Assembly (NCBI GenBank): GCA_016722025.1
Contig: JADKGZ010000014.1
Span: forward strand, 4,955 to 68,954
DNA from: Acidimicrobiaceae bacterium
Lineage (GTDB): Bacteria > Actinomycetota > Acidimicrobiia > Acidimicrobiales > Ilumatobacteraceae
Direction: 5' to 3'
DNA length: 64,000 nt
The notes under the pieces were generated by a model. That model made no database searches. It saw nothing but the letters and a program-made list of their open reading frames with translations, and had not been told where the DNA came from. The position numbers were made by a program, and so were the translations under genes. Positions 43,414 through 55,412 of this stretch are shown here, one piece after another. Positions within the stretch are counted from its first letter, which is position 1; the number at the start of each line of letters is the position of its first letter.

Positions 43414-44327
43414 CAGAAGTAGCCCTCGCGCTTGCGGTCTTCCATGGCCGACTCGCTGAACGTGTCGTCGGCGCGGGTGGCGCCGCGCTCGGTGATGCGT
43501 GCAGCGGCCACCTCGGCCAGCACATCGTCGATGGTGGTCGCCGTGGATCGCACCGCGCCGGTGCAGCTGGCATCGCCGACGGTGCGGTAACGCACCAGTT
43601 CGTCGAAGGCCTGCTCGTGCGGCTCCAGCGCCACCGGGCCGCCCACCGACAGCAGCATGCCGTCGCGTTCTACAACGGTGCGCGTGTGGCTGAAGTAGAT
43701 GTTCGGCAGCGGCACCTGGTGGCGGGCGATGTACTGCCAGATGTCGAGCTCGGTCCAGTTGGAGAGCGGGAACGCGCGCAGGTGCTCGCCCTTGCGGATG
43801 CGCGGGTTCAGCAGCGCCCACGGCTCGGGCCGTTGCGCCCGCGGATCCCAGCGACCTTGTCGATCGCGGAAGCTGAGGATGCGTTCCTTCGCTCGCGCCT
43901 TGTCCTCATCGCGTCGGCCGCCACCGAACGCGGCATCGAAGCCGTGCTCGGCGAGTGCATCGAGCAGGGTGACCGACTGCAGCCGGTTGCGGCTGGCGCG
44001 TGGCCCTGCGTCTTCCACCGCGCGGCCCGAGTCGATGGATCGCTGCACGCTGGCCACCACCAGTCGCACGCCCCACTCGGCCACGAGCCGATCGCGATAC
44101 TCGATGACCTCGGGGAAGTTGTGGCCGGTGTCGACGTGCATCACGGGGAAGGGCAACCGTGCGGGAGCGAAGGCCAGCACGGCGAGGTGCAACAGGACGG
44201 CGCTGTCCTTGCCACCGCTGAACAGCAGCACCGGGTTCTCGCACTCGGTGGCGACTTCGCGGACGATGGTGAGCGCTTCATCGGTGAGCGCGTCGAGGTG
44301 TGCGGCGGCGACGATCTCGGTGCTCAT
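43413..44327 (-). CDS. cysD: Sulfate adenylyltransferase subunit 2
   Basis: 304 aa ATP-pyrophosphatase-fold subunit making adenylylsulfate. The PP-loop is LLFSGGKDSAVLLHLA; other signatures are HVDTGHNFPEVIEYRD, the GGGRRDEDKARAKER segment and the C-terminal MEDRKREGYF. The ATG at 44327 overlaps the cysH stop. Confidence 0.95.
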   Translation of the reverse strand: MSTEIVAAAHLDALTDEALTIVREVATECENPVLLFSGGKDSAVLLHLAVLAFAPARLPFPVMHVDTGHNFPEVIEYRDRLVAEWGVRLVVASVQRSIDSGRAVEDAGPRASRNRLQSVTLLDALAEHGFDAAFGGGRRDEDKARAKERILSFRDRQGRWDPRAQRPEPWALLNPRIRKGEHLRAFPLSNWTELDIWQYIARHQVPLPNIYFSHTRTVVERDGMLLSVGGPVALEPHEQAFDELVRYRTVGDASCTGAVRSTATTIDDVLAEVAAARITERGATRADDTFSESAMEDRKREGYF

Positions 44328-44977
44328 ACGTGCAACCCGCACTCGGTCTTCGCATTGCCGCTCCAGCGACCCGCACGCTTGTCCTCACCCGGGGCGACGG
44401 GCCGGGTGCACGGCCAGCAGCCGATGCTCGCGTAGCCCTTGTCGGCCAAGGGGTGGGAAGGCAGTTCGTGCAGCTGGGCGTAGAGGGCCATGTCGTCGTC
44501 GGTGAGCGTCGCGAGCGGGTTCACCTTCACCAGTCCGCGACCGATGTCGTAGGCAGCAACGGGGGCGCCCGCGCGGGTTGGCCCATCGGCGCGGCGCACG
44601 CCCGTGATCCAGGCCTGCTTGCCGGCGATCGCGCGGGCCAACGGCTCGACCTTGCGCACCTGGCAACAGCCTTCGATATCGGCCTGCCAGCGGTTGTCGG
44701 GCACCACCTCCGCCGATGGGCGCACGATGCGCAGGTGGAGATCGAGCCGCTTGGTGAGCTCGTCGACCAGCCACTGGGTCTCGGCGAAGAGGTACTGGGT
44801 GTCGAGCAGCGTGATCTCGATGCCGGGCACCGCCGTGGCGGCGACGTGCACGAGGACCGCATCCTCGAAGCTGGCGGTGACCACCAGGTTGTCGGCGCCG
44901 AACGCCTCGGCGGCCCAGCGCACCACCTCGGTGGGTTGGGCGGTCTCGAGCGAGGAGGGGATGATGATCGCAGCCAT
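44324..44977 (-). CDS. cysH: Adenylylsulfate/PAPS reductase
   Basis: 217 aa. Both cysteine pairs that hold a [4Fe-4S] cluster are present (EGCCQVRKVEPL and GCWPCTRPV), which points to APS as substrate. The catalytic cysteine is in the C-terminal TECGLHV. That fits the lack of an APS kinase here. It is the first gene of the cysH-cysD-cysN-cobA operon, all joined by overlaps. Confidence 0.93.
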   Translation of the reverse strand: MAAIIIPSSLETAQPTEVVRWAAEAFGADNLVVTASFEDAVLVHVAATAVPGIEITLLDTQYLFAETQWLVDELTKRLDLHLRIVRPSAEVVPDNRWQADIEGCCQVRKVEPLARAIAGKQAWITGVRRADGPTRAGAPVAAYDIGRGLVKVNPLATLTDDDMALYAQLHELPSHPLADKGYASIGCWPCTRPVAPGEDKRAGRWSGNAKTECGLHV

Positions 44978-45051
44978 GCGCCATAGTTCTATCGGTATTC
45001 CCGACTAAGCAGATCATCTTTATCAATTTGTTGTCGGTTAGGCTCGTTCGC
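44978..45051. promoter_or_regulatory. Divergent promoter region of the sulfate assimilation genes
   Basis: 74 bp, unusually A/T-rich for this DNA, between cysH and the cysG-like gene. The plus side has TAGGCT (45039-45044) 7 nt before the ATG. The minus side has TAGAAC (44986-44991). ATTCCCGACTAAG (44997-45009) resembles one half of the type-1 site bound by Rrf2-family regulators such as IscR/CymR. A matching second half is not evident. Confidence 0.45.
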
Positions 45052-45615
45052 ATGCCGTTCCCGTATCCGGTGTTCCTCGATCTGACGGGGGTGCCCGTCC
45101 TCGTGGTCGGCGGCGGTGCGATCGCCCTGCGCAAGGCCACCGGCCTGGTGGATGCCGGTGCGGTGGTCACCGTCGTGGCGCCGGTGGTGGTGCCCGAGCT
45201 CGCCCACCTGGTGGCGCAGGTGCACGTTCGCCGGTACGCAGACGGCGAGGCCGCGAGCTATCAGCTGGTGATCACGGCCACCGACGACGCGGCCGTCAAT
45301 GCTCGGGTTGCCGCCGACGCGCGTGGGGCGCAGGTGTGGGCCAACAGCGCCGACGACCCGCAGAACTGCTCGTTCATCCTGCCCGCGGTGGCTCGTCGTG
45401 GGCTGGTCACCGTTGCCGTCAGCACCGGTGGGGCCAGCCCCGCGCTGGCCGGCCACGTGCGATCGCAGATCGCCGAGCAGGTGCTCACCGCGGAGGTGGA
45501 AGCGGCGGCAGTCGAGCTCGCTCGTCAGCGAGCCGAGATCCATGCGGCAGGTGGCAGCACCGAACTGGTGGAGTGGAGCGGCCGCGTGCGTGCGGCGCTG
45601 GCCGGCGACGAGTAG
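45052..45615 (+). CDS. Precorrin-2 dehydrogenase / sirohydrochlorin ferrochelatase (Met8/CysG N-domain)
   Basis: 187 aa. N-terminal NAD-binding motif LVVGGGAIALRKATGL; VITATDDAAVN includes the conserved aspartate used for both reactions; later SFILPAVARRGLVTVAVSTGG. It converts precorrin-2 to siroheme and complements cobA in the opposite operon. ATG at 45052 is used because of the TAGGCT hexamer. Confidence 0.9.
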   Translation: MPFPYPVFLDLTGVPVLVVGGGAIALRKATGLVDAGAVVTVVAPVVVPELAHLVAQVHVRRYADGEAASYQLVITATDDAAVNARVAADARGAQVWANSADDPQNCSFILPAVARRGLVTVAVSTGGASPALAGHVRSQIAEQVLTAEVEAAAVELARQRAEIHAAGGSTELVEWSGRVRAALAGDE

Positions 45616-45629
45616 GTCGCCGGCAGGGC

Positions 45630-46013
45630 TCAGCTGACGACGAGCTTGGAGTCCATGTTGGTGTGGCCGGGGATGAGGCACACGATGCGGTACTCGCCCG
45701 GCGCAACCGTCACCTGCAGTGTGCCGCTGGACCCGGGACTGGCCAGGTCGAGGGCCTTGCCGACGTCCTTGCCGTCCTTGTCGAGCACGTGCAGGTTGTG
45801 CGGCAGGCTGCTGTCGTTGGCGCCGAAGATGGTGAGCGCACCGTCGGTGGCGGTGGCGGCGTAATCGTTCGCGTTCCACACGATGCCGTCGATTGCGCGC
45901 ACCTCGAGGTCGACACCCGTGGGGGCCGAGGCGCTGCTGGCTCGCTCGCCGCCGCAGGCGCCCAGTGCGAACAGGGCGACGGCGATGAGAGGAGAGAGGA
46001 ACCTGGAGGTCAT
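45630..46013 (-). CDS. Cupredoxin-like lipoprotein
   Basis: 127 aa. Lipobox ALGACGG at residues 17-23. The mature domain has the type-1 copper ligands: His in SLPHNLHV, then Cys, His and Met in RIVCLIPGHTNM. It is a plastocyanin-like periplasmic or surface electron carrier. No partner oxidase is adjacent. The ATG at 46013 is supported by TACAAT 8 nt upstream. Confidence 0.87.
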   Translation of the reverse strand: MTSRFLSPLIAVALFALGACGGERASSASAPTGVDLEVRAIDGIVWNANDYAATATDGALTIFGANDSSLPHNLHVLDKDGKDVGKALDLASPGSSGTLQVTVAPGEYRIVCLIPGHTNMDSKLVVS

Positions 46014-46021
46014 GGACTCGA

Positions 46022-46027
46022 ATTGTA
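46022..46027 (-). promoter_or_regulatory. -10 hexamer of the cupredoxin gene
   Basis: TACAAT on the minus strand, 8 nt from the ATG at 46013. Confidence 0.5.
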
Positions 46028-46100
46028 GAAGCTGCGACTTCGGAAATGCAACGTAGAGAACAGCTGTGCCCGAGGTCATGTCGATGACGGCGTTCGCAAG

Positions 46101-46106
46101 TACCAT
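46101..46106 (+). promoter_or_regulatory. -10 hexamer of kgd
   Basis: TACCAT, 8 nt before the ATG at 46115. Confidence 0.45.
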
Positions 46107-46114
46107 CAGCGGCG

Positions 46115-49779
<3,665 letters not shown>

Positions 49780-49785
49780 GTTTGC

Positions 49786-49803
49786 GGGCTTTACGCAAAG
49801 CCC
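49786..49803. terminator. Bidirectional hairpin between kgd and the HAD gene
   Basis: GGGCTTT-ACGC-AAAGCCC, a perfect 7-bp stem with 4-nt loop, 6 nt after the corrected kgd stop and covering the end of the convergent HAD gene. Confidence 0.6.
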
Positions 49804-50414
49804 AGGAGGGCGCTGAGGTCGGTGATGGCTTGCTGGGCGGTGAGCACCTTGATGGTGGTCATGCCCATCGCGGCTGCGGGCTTGAGGTTGATGCCCAGGT
49901 CGTCGAGGAAGATGCACTCGTCTGGCTGTACGCCCAGCATCTCGCAGGCGATCTCGTAGAAGCGGGGCTCCGGCTTGCGGACGCCCACCTTGCTGCTCTC
50001 CACCACCACATCGAAGCGAGCCATGATCTCGATGATCGTCGCCGTGCGTTCGCTGGTGACATGCTCGCCGGCGATGTTGTTGGTGAGGCATGCCACCTTG
50101 TAACCGGCGGCCTTCACCTGATCGAGCAGGTCGACCATGTCGGGCCGCACGTAGCCGGCCAGCAACGCGAGCACGTCGCCGCCACCCACCCGGTGCCCGA
50201 GCGCGTCGCTCTCGTCGGCGAACTCCTCGTCGAACTGCTGGGCGGTGATGTCGCCGCGCTCGAGGTGTGCCCATGCGTTGTGGTGCGGATTGGTGGCGTT
50301 GACGGATCGGATGAAGTCGGTGGGCAGACCATGCTCGGCTTCGTAGCGGTTGAACGCTTCGAACGGGCTGCTCAGGATGACTCCGCCGAAATCCCAGAGG
50401 ACGGCTTTCTTCAC
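49791..50414 (-). CDS. HAD-superfamily hydrolase, subfamily IA
   Basis: 207 aa phosphatase-like protein. Motif I is LWDFGGVILSS (nucleophilic Asp8), motif II is ACLTNN, motif III Lys is in VGVRKPEPRFYE and motif IV is FLDDLGINLKPA. It resembles the N-terminal domain of soluble epoxide hydrolases and ACAD10-type HADs. Substrate unknown. Start is GTG at 50414, with TACGAT 6 nt upstream. Confidence 0.87.
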   Translation of the reverse strand: MKKAVLWDFGGVILSSPFEAFNRYEAEHGLPTDFIRSVNATNPHHNAWAHLERGDITAQQFDEEFADESDALGHRVGGGDVLALLAGYVRPDMVDLLDQVKAAGYKVACLTNNIAGEHVTSERTATIIEIMARFDVVVESSKVGVRKPEPRFYEIACEMLGVQPDECIFLDDLGINLKPAAAMGMTTIKVLTAQQAITDLSALLGFA

Positions 50415-50420
50415 CGGGGC

Positions 50421-50430
50421 ATCGTAGGCT
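50421..50430. promoter_or_regulatory. Overlapping divergent -10 hexamers, HAD and NYN genes
   Basis: ATCGTAGGCT holds TACGAT on the minus strand (50421-50426) and TAGGCT on the plus strand (50425-50430), sharing the central TA. The start codons are only 25 bp apart. Confidence 0.55.
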
Positions 50431-50439
50431 GGCCGAGTT

Positions 50440-52059
50440 ATGCCTCACCATGTCGTCGTCGACGGATCGAACCTTGCTACCGAAGGTCGTACCGCTCCCA
50501 GTCTCAAACAGCTCAACGAAGCGGTGCTCGCCTACATGGCAGAAGACCCCACCGCACTGATCACAGTGGTGGTCGATGCCACCTTCGGGCACCGCATCGA
50601 CGCCAAGGAAGTCGCCGAGTTCGACGAAGCGGTGAGCAACAACGAGCTGGTGGCACCACCGGCAGGCGCCATCGGCCGTGGCGATGCGTTCGTGCTGAGC
50701 ATCGCGCACAAGGTGAACGCCAACATCCTCACCAATGACAGCTACCAGGAGTTCCACGCACAGTACGACTGGTTGTTCGACGAAGGTCGCCTCATCGGGG
50801 GCAAGCCCGTTCCTCACATCGGATGGGTGTTCGTCAACCGTCTGCCGGTGCGGGGGCCGCTCAGCCGAAAGGTGACTGCGGAGGCCAAGCGCCAGGGCAG
50901 TGGTGGGGGCGTGGGTCGTGGCCGGGGTCGCGCGGCCGCCTCCGACGCAACCGTGCGCGTGGGCAGCCCCGAAGCCAGCCTGCCGATGCCCGTGCCGAAG
51001 TCGCCGCCACCTCGTGCCGCCGCGCCGAAGGCCGCCCCGGCCGACGTGGCGCCGGCAAAGCCCAGCCGTCGTGGTCGTGGGGGCGCCGATCGGGCCCCCA
51101 AAGCAGCGGCGTCGGTTCCAGCGGCGCCGGCGGCAGTCGGCGAGTCGCCCACAGCGCACAGCACGAAGTCGACCGTCAACGACCTGTTGTCGTTCCTCAC
51201 CTTCGTCGAGCGCCACCCGGCCGGCACCAGTGTGAACGCCGTGGTCGATCACTACTCGTCGCACGGCGCCTACGTGCGCATCGATGACGTGGTGGGCTAC
51301 GTACCGTTGCGCCTGATGGCCCACCCCGCCCCGCGTAGCGCTCGCGAGTTCATGAAGGTCGGCGAGTCGGTGACGTTGGTGGTGGAGAGCTTCGTGCCGT
51401 CGAAGCGCAGCGTGGATCTGGCCGTGCCGGGCATGGGCAGTGCGGCACCGTTGGGCGAGGCAGCGCCGGCGAAGGCAGCGAAGGCGGCGAAGGCCTCTCC
51501 GCGTGCCCCGAAGAAGGCCGCCGTGGCGGCGCCCGAGGCGGTGGGTGTCGAGTCGGCGGCCGCGCCGAAGGGGCGTGGCCGCAAGCCGGCCGCCTCACCG
51601 GTCGCCGAGTCGATGGCCGCCCCGGTTGCCGCCCCGGTGACGAAGGCCGCCAAGCGCGGGGCCGGTGCCACCTCGTCCGCGGCGCTCACCGCGTCTGCCC
51701 CGGCCAAGGCGCCCGCGGCGAAGAAGCCGCCCGCGGTAGCCAAGGCCCCCAGGTCGCAGGCTGCCAAGCCCGCAGCCACTCAGCCCGCGATCGCCCAGCC
51801 GACACCCACCGACTCGTCGATCGCCACATCGCCGGCCACCAAGTCGGCCCCGGGCAGAGGGGCGACCACCAAGTCGGGCACCGCCAAGTCGTCCACCAAG
51901 TCGGCGTCGGCGAAGTCGGCGCCGGCCAAAGTTGCGCCGGCCAAGGCTGCTCCGGCCAAGGCTGCTCCGGCCAAGTCGACGCCGAAGCCGGTGGCCAAGA
52001 AGACCGCCAAGCCTGCCGCCGCGGCCGCCGCGCCCCGGCGTGGTCGCACCAAGGCCTGA
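50440..52059 (+). CDS. NYN/PIN-like ribonuclease domain with S1-like domain and histone-like tail
   Basis: 539 aa. Residues 1-130 form a NYN-type PIN-like nuclease with Asp8 (VVVDGSN), Asp46 (VVVDATFG), Asp82 (GRGDAFVL) and Asp100 (LTNDSYQEF). Residues about 255-330 look like an S1-type RNA-binding barrel (GTSVNAVVDHYSSHGAYVRI). The rest is Ala/Lys/Pro repeats (AKAAPAK type) as in histone H1-like tails. An RNase or RNA-protecting factor is inferred. No partner gene is apparent; xthA follows. Confidence 0.75.
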   Translation: MPHHVVVDGSNLATEGRTAPSLKQLNEAVLAYMAEDPTALITVVVDATFGHRIDAKEVAEFDEAVSNNELVAPPAGAIGRGDAFVLSIAHKVNANILTNDSYQEFHAQYDWLFDEGRLIGGKPVPHIGWVFVNRLPVRGPLSRKVTAEAKRQGSGGGVGRGRGRAAASDATVRVGSPEASLPMPVPKSPPPRAAAPKAAPADVAPAKPSRRGRGGADRAPKAAASVPAAPAAVGESPTAHSTKSTVNDLLSFLTFVERHPAGTSVNAVVDHYSSHGAYVRIDDVVGYVPLRLMAHPAPRSAREFMKVGESVTLVVESFVPSKRSVDLAVPGMGSAAPLGEAAPAKAAKAAKASPRAPKKAAVAAPEAVGVESAAAPKGRGRKPAASPVAESMAAPVAAPVTKAAKRGAGATSSAALTASAPAKAPAAKKPPAVAKAPRSQAAKPAATQPAIAQPTPTDSSIATSPATKSAPGRGATTKSGTAKSSTKSASAKSAPAKVAPAKAAPAKAAPAKSTPKPVAKKTAKPAAAAAAPRRGRTKA

Positions 52060-52064
52060 GTGGC

Positions 52065-52070
52065 TACGGT
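52065..52070 (+). promoter_or_regulatory. -10 hexamer of xthA (leaderless)
   Basis: TACGGT, exactly 6 nt before the GTG at 52077. Confidence 0.5.
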
Positions 52071-52076
52071 CGAGCC

Positions 52077-52847
52077 GTGCGCCTCGCTACGTGGAACGTC
52101 AACTCGCTGAAGGCGCGCCTTGCGCGTGTGGAGGAGTGGCTGGCCGACGTGCAGCCCGATGTGCTGTGCATGCAGGAGACGAAGCTCGCCGACGACGCGT
52201 TTCCCGCACTCACCTTCGCTGCGCTCGGCTACGAGAGTGCCCACCATGGGCAAGGCCAGTGGAATGGTGTCGCCATCTTGTCGAAGGTGGGCCTCACCGA
52301 TGTGGTGGCCAACTTCGCCGACGGTGGCGAACCCGACCCCGATGCGCGCATCATCACCGCCGTGTGCGGCGGCGTGCGCATCAGCAGCGTGTACGTGCCC
52401 AACGGCCGCTCGCTCGATCACGAGCACTACCAGTACAAGCTGCGCTGGATGGCGCAACTGCGAGCGCACGTGGCCGCGCTCAGCTCGCCCGACGAGCAGG
52501 TGGTGGTCACGGGCGACTTCAACATCGCCCCCACGGATCTCGATGTGTACGACCCGAAGAAGCTGGTCGGTGCCACGCACGTCAGCGAACCCGAACGCGC
52601 CGAGCTCGCCGCGCTGGAGGCCTGGGGCTTCACCGATCTGTTCCGCCAACACCACCCGGAGGGCAAGTTGTTCAGCTGGTGGGACTATCGCGCCGGCGAC
52701 TTCCATCAAGGGCGCGGCATGCGCATCGACCTTGTGCTGGGCACCGCCTCCGTGGCTGCGCGCTGCGACTTCGCGATCGTCGACCGCAACGCCCGCAAGG
52801 GCGCGTCCCCCTCTGATCATGCGCCAGTGATCGTCGACCTCGCATGA
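52077..52847 (+). CDS. xthA: Exodeoxyribonuclease III / AP endonuclease
   Basis: 256 aa endonuclease-exonuclease-phosphatase fold. Active-site motifs are ATWNVNSLKARL, QETKLADDAFP, VYVPNGRS, TGDFNIAPTDLDVYD, RIDLVL and SDHAPVI. It cuts at abasic sites in base-excision repair. Start GTG at 52077. The stop overlaps the next gene (ATGA). Confidence 0.93.
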   Translation: MRLATWNVNSLKARLARVEEWLADVQPDVLCMQETKLADDAFPALTFAALGYESAHHGQGQWNGVAILSKVGLTDVVANFADGGEPDPDARIITAVCGGVRISSVYVPNGRSLDHEHYQYKLRWMAQLRAHVAALSSPDEQVVVTGDFNIAPTDLDVYDPKKLVGATHVSEPERAELAALEAWGFTDLFRQHHPEGKLFSWWDYRAGDFHQGRGMRIDLVLGTASVAARCDFAIVDRNARKGASPSDHAPVIVDLA

Positions 52848-53500
52848 TGATCGCCGATGGGCAACGCGCCAGGCTGGAGGGCGACTCTCGCGCCGGCCTC
52901 GCCGAAGCATGTCGGCGCATCATGGATGAGCTGGCCTCCAGCACCGCCGAGACGCAGGCCTTCGCGCAGGCCAGCGAGCTCGTGCAGCAGGCGGTAGGCA
53001 TCTTGGCCGGCGCCGACCATGGCCGTCCCTACGACGGAGGCGAGGGCTCGTTGGCGCACTACCAGGAACACATGTTCATCGATCACAGCCCGCTGGTGGG
53101 CCCACTGAACCCGCTGGCGCCACCGATTGCGATCAGCGCCGATGGCACGAAGGTGACGGGTGTGGTCACGTTCGGGGCAGCGTACGAGGGCCCCCCGGGG
53201 TGCGTGCACGGTGGCTTCATCGCTGCCGCCTTCGACGAGGTGCTGGGCCTGGCGCAGGGCATGTCGGGGCGCCCGGGCATGACCGCCCGTCTCACCGTGC
53301 AGTACCGCTCGCCGTCGCCGCTGCTGCAGGAGCTGCACTTCGTCGGCGACATCGACCACGTCGACGGTCGCAAGATCTTCACCAAGGGCGAGCTGCGCGT
53401 GGCCGCCGATGGGCGGCTGTGCGCGGAGGCCGAGGGACTGTTCATCTCCATGAACCCCGAGATCTTCCAGCGGCTGATGAACGACCGCGCCGGGTCGTGA
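52844..53500 (+). CDS. Hotdog-fold thioesterase (PaaI family)
   Basis: 218 aa. The hotdog signature is PPGCVHGGFIAAAFDEVLGL, with the helix residues HGG and D. It presumably hydrolyses acyl-CoA esters. Coupled to xthA by a 4-bp overlap, but no functional link is obvious. Convergent with uvrD2, 5 bp apart. Confidence 0.87.
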   Translation: MMIADGQRARLEGDSRAGLAEACRRIMDELASSTAETQAFAQASELVQQAVGILAGADHGRPYDGGEGSLAHYQEHMFIDHSPLVGPLNPLAPPIAISADGTKVTGVVTFGAAYEGPPGCVHGGFIAAAFDEVLGLAQGMSGRPGMTARLTVQYRSPSPLLQELHFVGDIDHVDGRKIFTKGELRVAADGRLCAEAEGLFISMNPEIFQRLMNDRAGS

Positions 53501-53505
53501 ACTGC

Positions 53506-55350
53506 TCAGGTCGGTAACGGTCGCAGGCGGGCGGCGGCGGTCTCGGTGATGCCCAGCCGGCGAGCCAACTCGGCGGCATCGGCGGGAGGGGCCTGGGCCA
53601 GCGAACGGAGCACGCGGTCGCTGCACACCGCCAACTCGGGTTGACCCGAGACGCGGGCGATGGCCGCGCGCCACTCGCGCAACGGCAGCAACGGATCGGT
53701 GGGCAGACGTGAGCGTGTGGGCGGCGGCGCGGGCACGTCGAGGGCGGTGCTGTCGGTGACGGCCTGCAACCATCGGCTGGGGGCGGCCGGCTTGCGTTGG
53801 CGCTGCGCGCAATGCGTGACCAACAGGTGCTGTGCCGCGCGGGTGATGGCCACGTAGAACAGCCGGGCCTCTTCCGCGAGCTGCGCTTGCGACCCGGCCG
53901 AGCCGTGCGGTATCAGGCCTTCCTCCGCGCCGGTGATGACCACGCCCCACCACTCGCGACCCTTGGCTGCGTGAAAGGTGAGCAATGCCACGGCATCTCG
54001 CTGGTCGGCCGGTTCCAGGTCGTCGAACGGGTCGCGCAGCTCGACCCATGCACGGAACTGACCGGGCTGGCCAGAGCTGAGGAATCGGTCGGCCTCCTCT
54101 GCGACGCGACGAGTGAGCTCGTCGCCCTGAGTGAACGAGGTATCCACCCAGATGGCCAGTTGCTCGCGGCTGGCGCAGCGGTAGGCGGCGCGCAGGGCAA
54201 CCTCGAGCGGCGAGCGCCCGGTGCTGCGTTCGGTGTCGATGCCGAAGCTGGCCAACACCTGTTGCAGCAGCGTCAGCTGCTCGTTGGTGCGGGCGAGCAC
54301 GGCCAGATCGCGACCGCGGTGGTGATGCAGCAACCCGCGTAGGTGGCGGGCGACGGCCTGCGCCTCGGCTGCCTCGTCGACGTGCTGCTGCACCAGCACC
54401 GTTGCCGCGCCGGGTTGCCGGCTCTCGCTGTCGTCGTGTTGCCCGCTGGCTGCGAGCGCAGCCGCACCGGCGCGCACCACCTGTGGCGAGCAGCGGTAGT
54501 TGGAGTTCAGCGCGACGACCGTGACGCCCGGGTAGCGCACCTCCACCTCGGCGAGCGTGGTGGGGTCGGCGCCGTTCCAGCCGTAGATGGCCTGACGCGG
54601 GTCGCCCACCAGGCACAGATCCGGGCGGCCCGCACGCAGGGCTTCGAGCATCGCGTGCTGCAGCGGGTTGAGGTCTTGCACTTCGTCGACGAAGAAGTGG
54701 CGATACCGCCAGTGCACCCCCTCCGCCCACGGCCGATCGGTGCGCAGTGCCTCGATCGTGTGAGTGAGCAGATCGTCGAAGTCGACCACACCGCGGCGGC
54801 GCTTGAGCCGCTCGTAGGCGGCTGCGAAGTCGGCGAAACGGGCCGGCGGCAGCGAGGTACGTCGACGCGTGATGCGGATGGCGCCCTCATAACGATCGGG
54901 GGTGACCATGCGCGCCTTCGCCCAGTCGAGGTCGGCGAGCGCACCGTACGGCTCGACCTGCAGCTTGAGCTCGCTCGCCACCTCTCGAGCCAGGCGCAGC
55001 CGGTCGTTGGCCACGTGCGGCGGAGCGTGATTGGCTGCCAGCGCGCGGTCGCGCAGCAGGCGCAGCGCGACGCCGTGAAACGTGCCGGCCTCGATGGGCT
55101 CGCGGATGTCGAGCCGGCGCAAGCGACGCTTCAGCTCGGCCGCGGCCTCGCGGGTGAACGTGAGCGCCAGCACGTGCTGTGGAGTGGCTGTGCCATGGGC
55201 CGACCGGTACGCGATGCGCCGAGTGAGCACCGTGGTCTTGCCCGACCCGGCTGCGGCCACGATGGCGAGTGGGCTCGCCAAGGTGGTGACGGCCGCACGC
55301 TGTTCTGCATCGAGACCGTGCAACATCGGGTCGGAAGGCACGGTCGTCAC
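53506..55350 (-). CDS. UvrD/PcrA-type superfamily 1 helicase with HRDC-like tail (UvrD2-like)
   Basis: 614 aa. Motif I AAAGSGKTTVLTRRIAYR, motif II FVDEVQDLN, motif III LVGDPRQAIYGWNGAD, motif IV NSNYRCSPQVVRA, motif V LLTFHAAKGREW and motif VI ARLFYVAITRAAQHL are present. The last 75 residues resemble an HRDC domain, the layout of mycobacterial UvrD2. The tetracysteine linker of that protein is not seen. Likely role is DNA repair or replication restart. Confidence 0.88.
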   Translation of the reverse strand: MTTVPSDPMLHGLDAEQRAAVTTLASPLAIVAAAGSGKTTVLTRRIAYRSAHGTATPQHVLALTFTREAAAELKRRLRRLDIREPIEAGTFHGVALRLLRDRALAANHAPPHVANDRLRLAREVASELKLQVEPYGALADLDWAKARMVTPDRYEGAIRITRRRTSLPPARFADFAAAYERLKRRRGVVDFDDLLTHTIEALRTDRPWAEGVHWRYRHFFVDEVQDLNPLQHAMLEALRAGRPDLCLVGDPRQAIYGWNGADPTTLAEVEVRYPGVTVVALNSNYRCSPQVVRAGAAALAASGQHDDSESRQPGAATVLVQQHVDEAAEAQAVARHLRGLLHHHRGRDLAVLARTNEQLTLLQQVLASFGIDTERSTGRSPLEVALRAAYRCASREQLAIWVDTSFTQGDELTRRVAEEADRFLSSGQPGQFRAWVELRDPFDDLEPADQRDAVALLTFHAAKGREWWGVVITGAEEGLIPHGSAGSQAQLAEEARLFYVAITRAAQHLLVTHCAQRQRKPAAPSRWLQAVTDSTALDVPAPPPTRSRLPTDPLLPLREWRAAIARVSGQPELAVCSDRVLRSLAQAPPADAAELARRLGITETAAARLRPLPT

Positions 55351-55400
55351 GATAGAGGTTGGGTGTCACGCGATTGCCCCCTCGCCCAAGGAGCGAGCGC

Positions 55401-55406
55401 TACAGT
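55401..55406 (+). promoter_or_regulatory. -10 hexamer of the PH-domain gene (leaderless)
   Basis: TACAGT, exactly 6 nt before the ATG at 55413. Confidence 0.5.
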
Positions 55407-55412
55407 TCGCTC

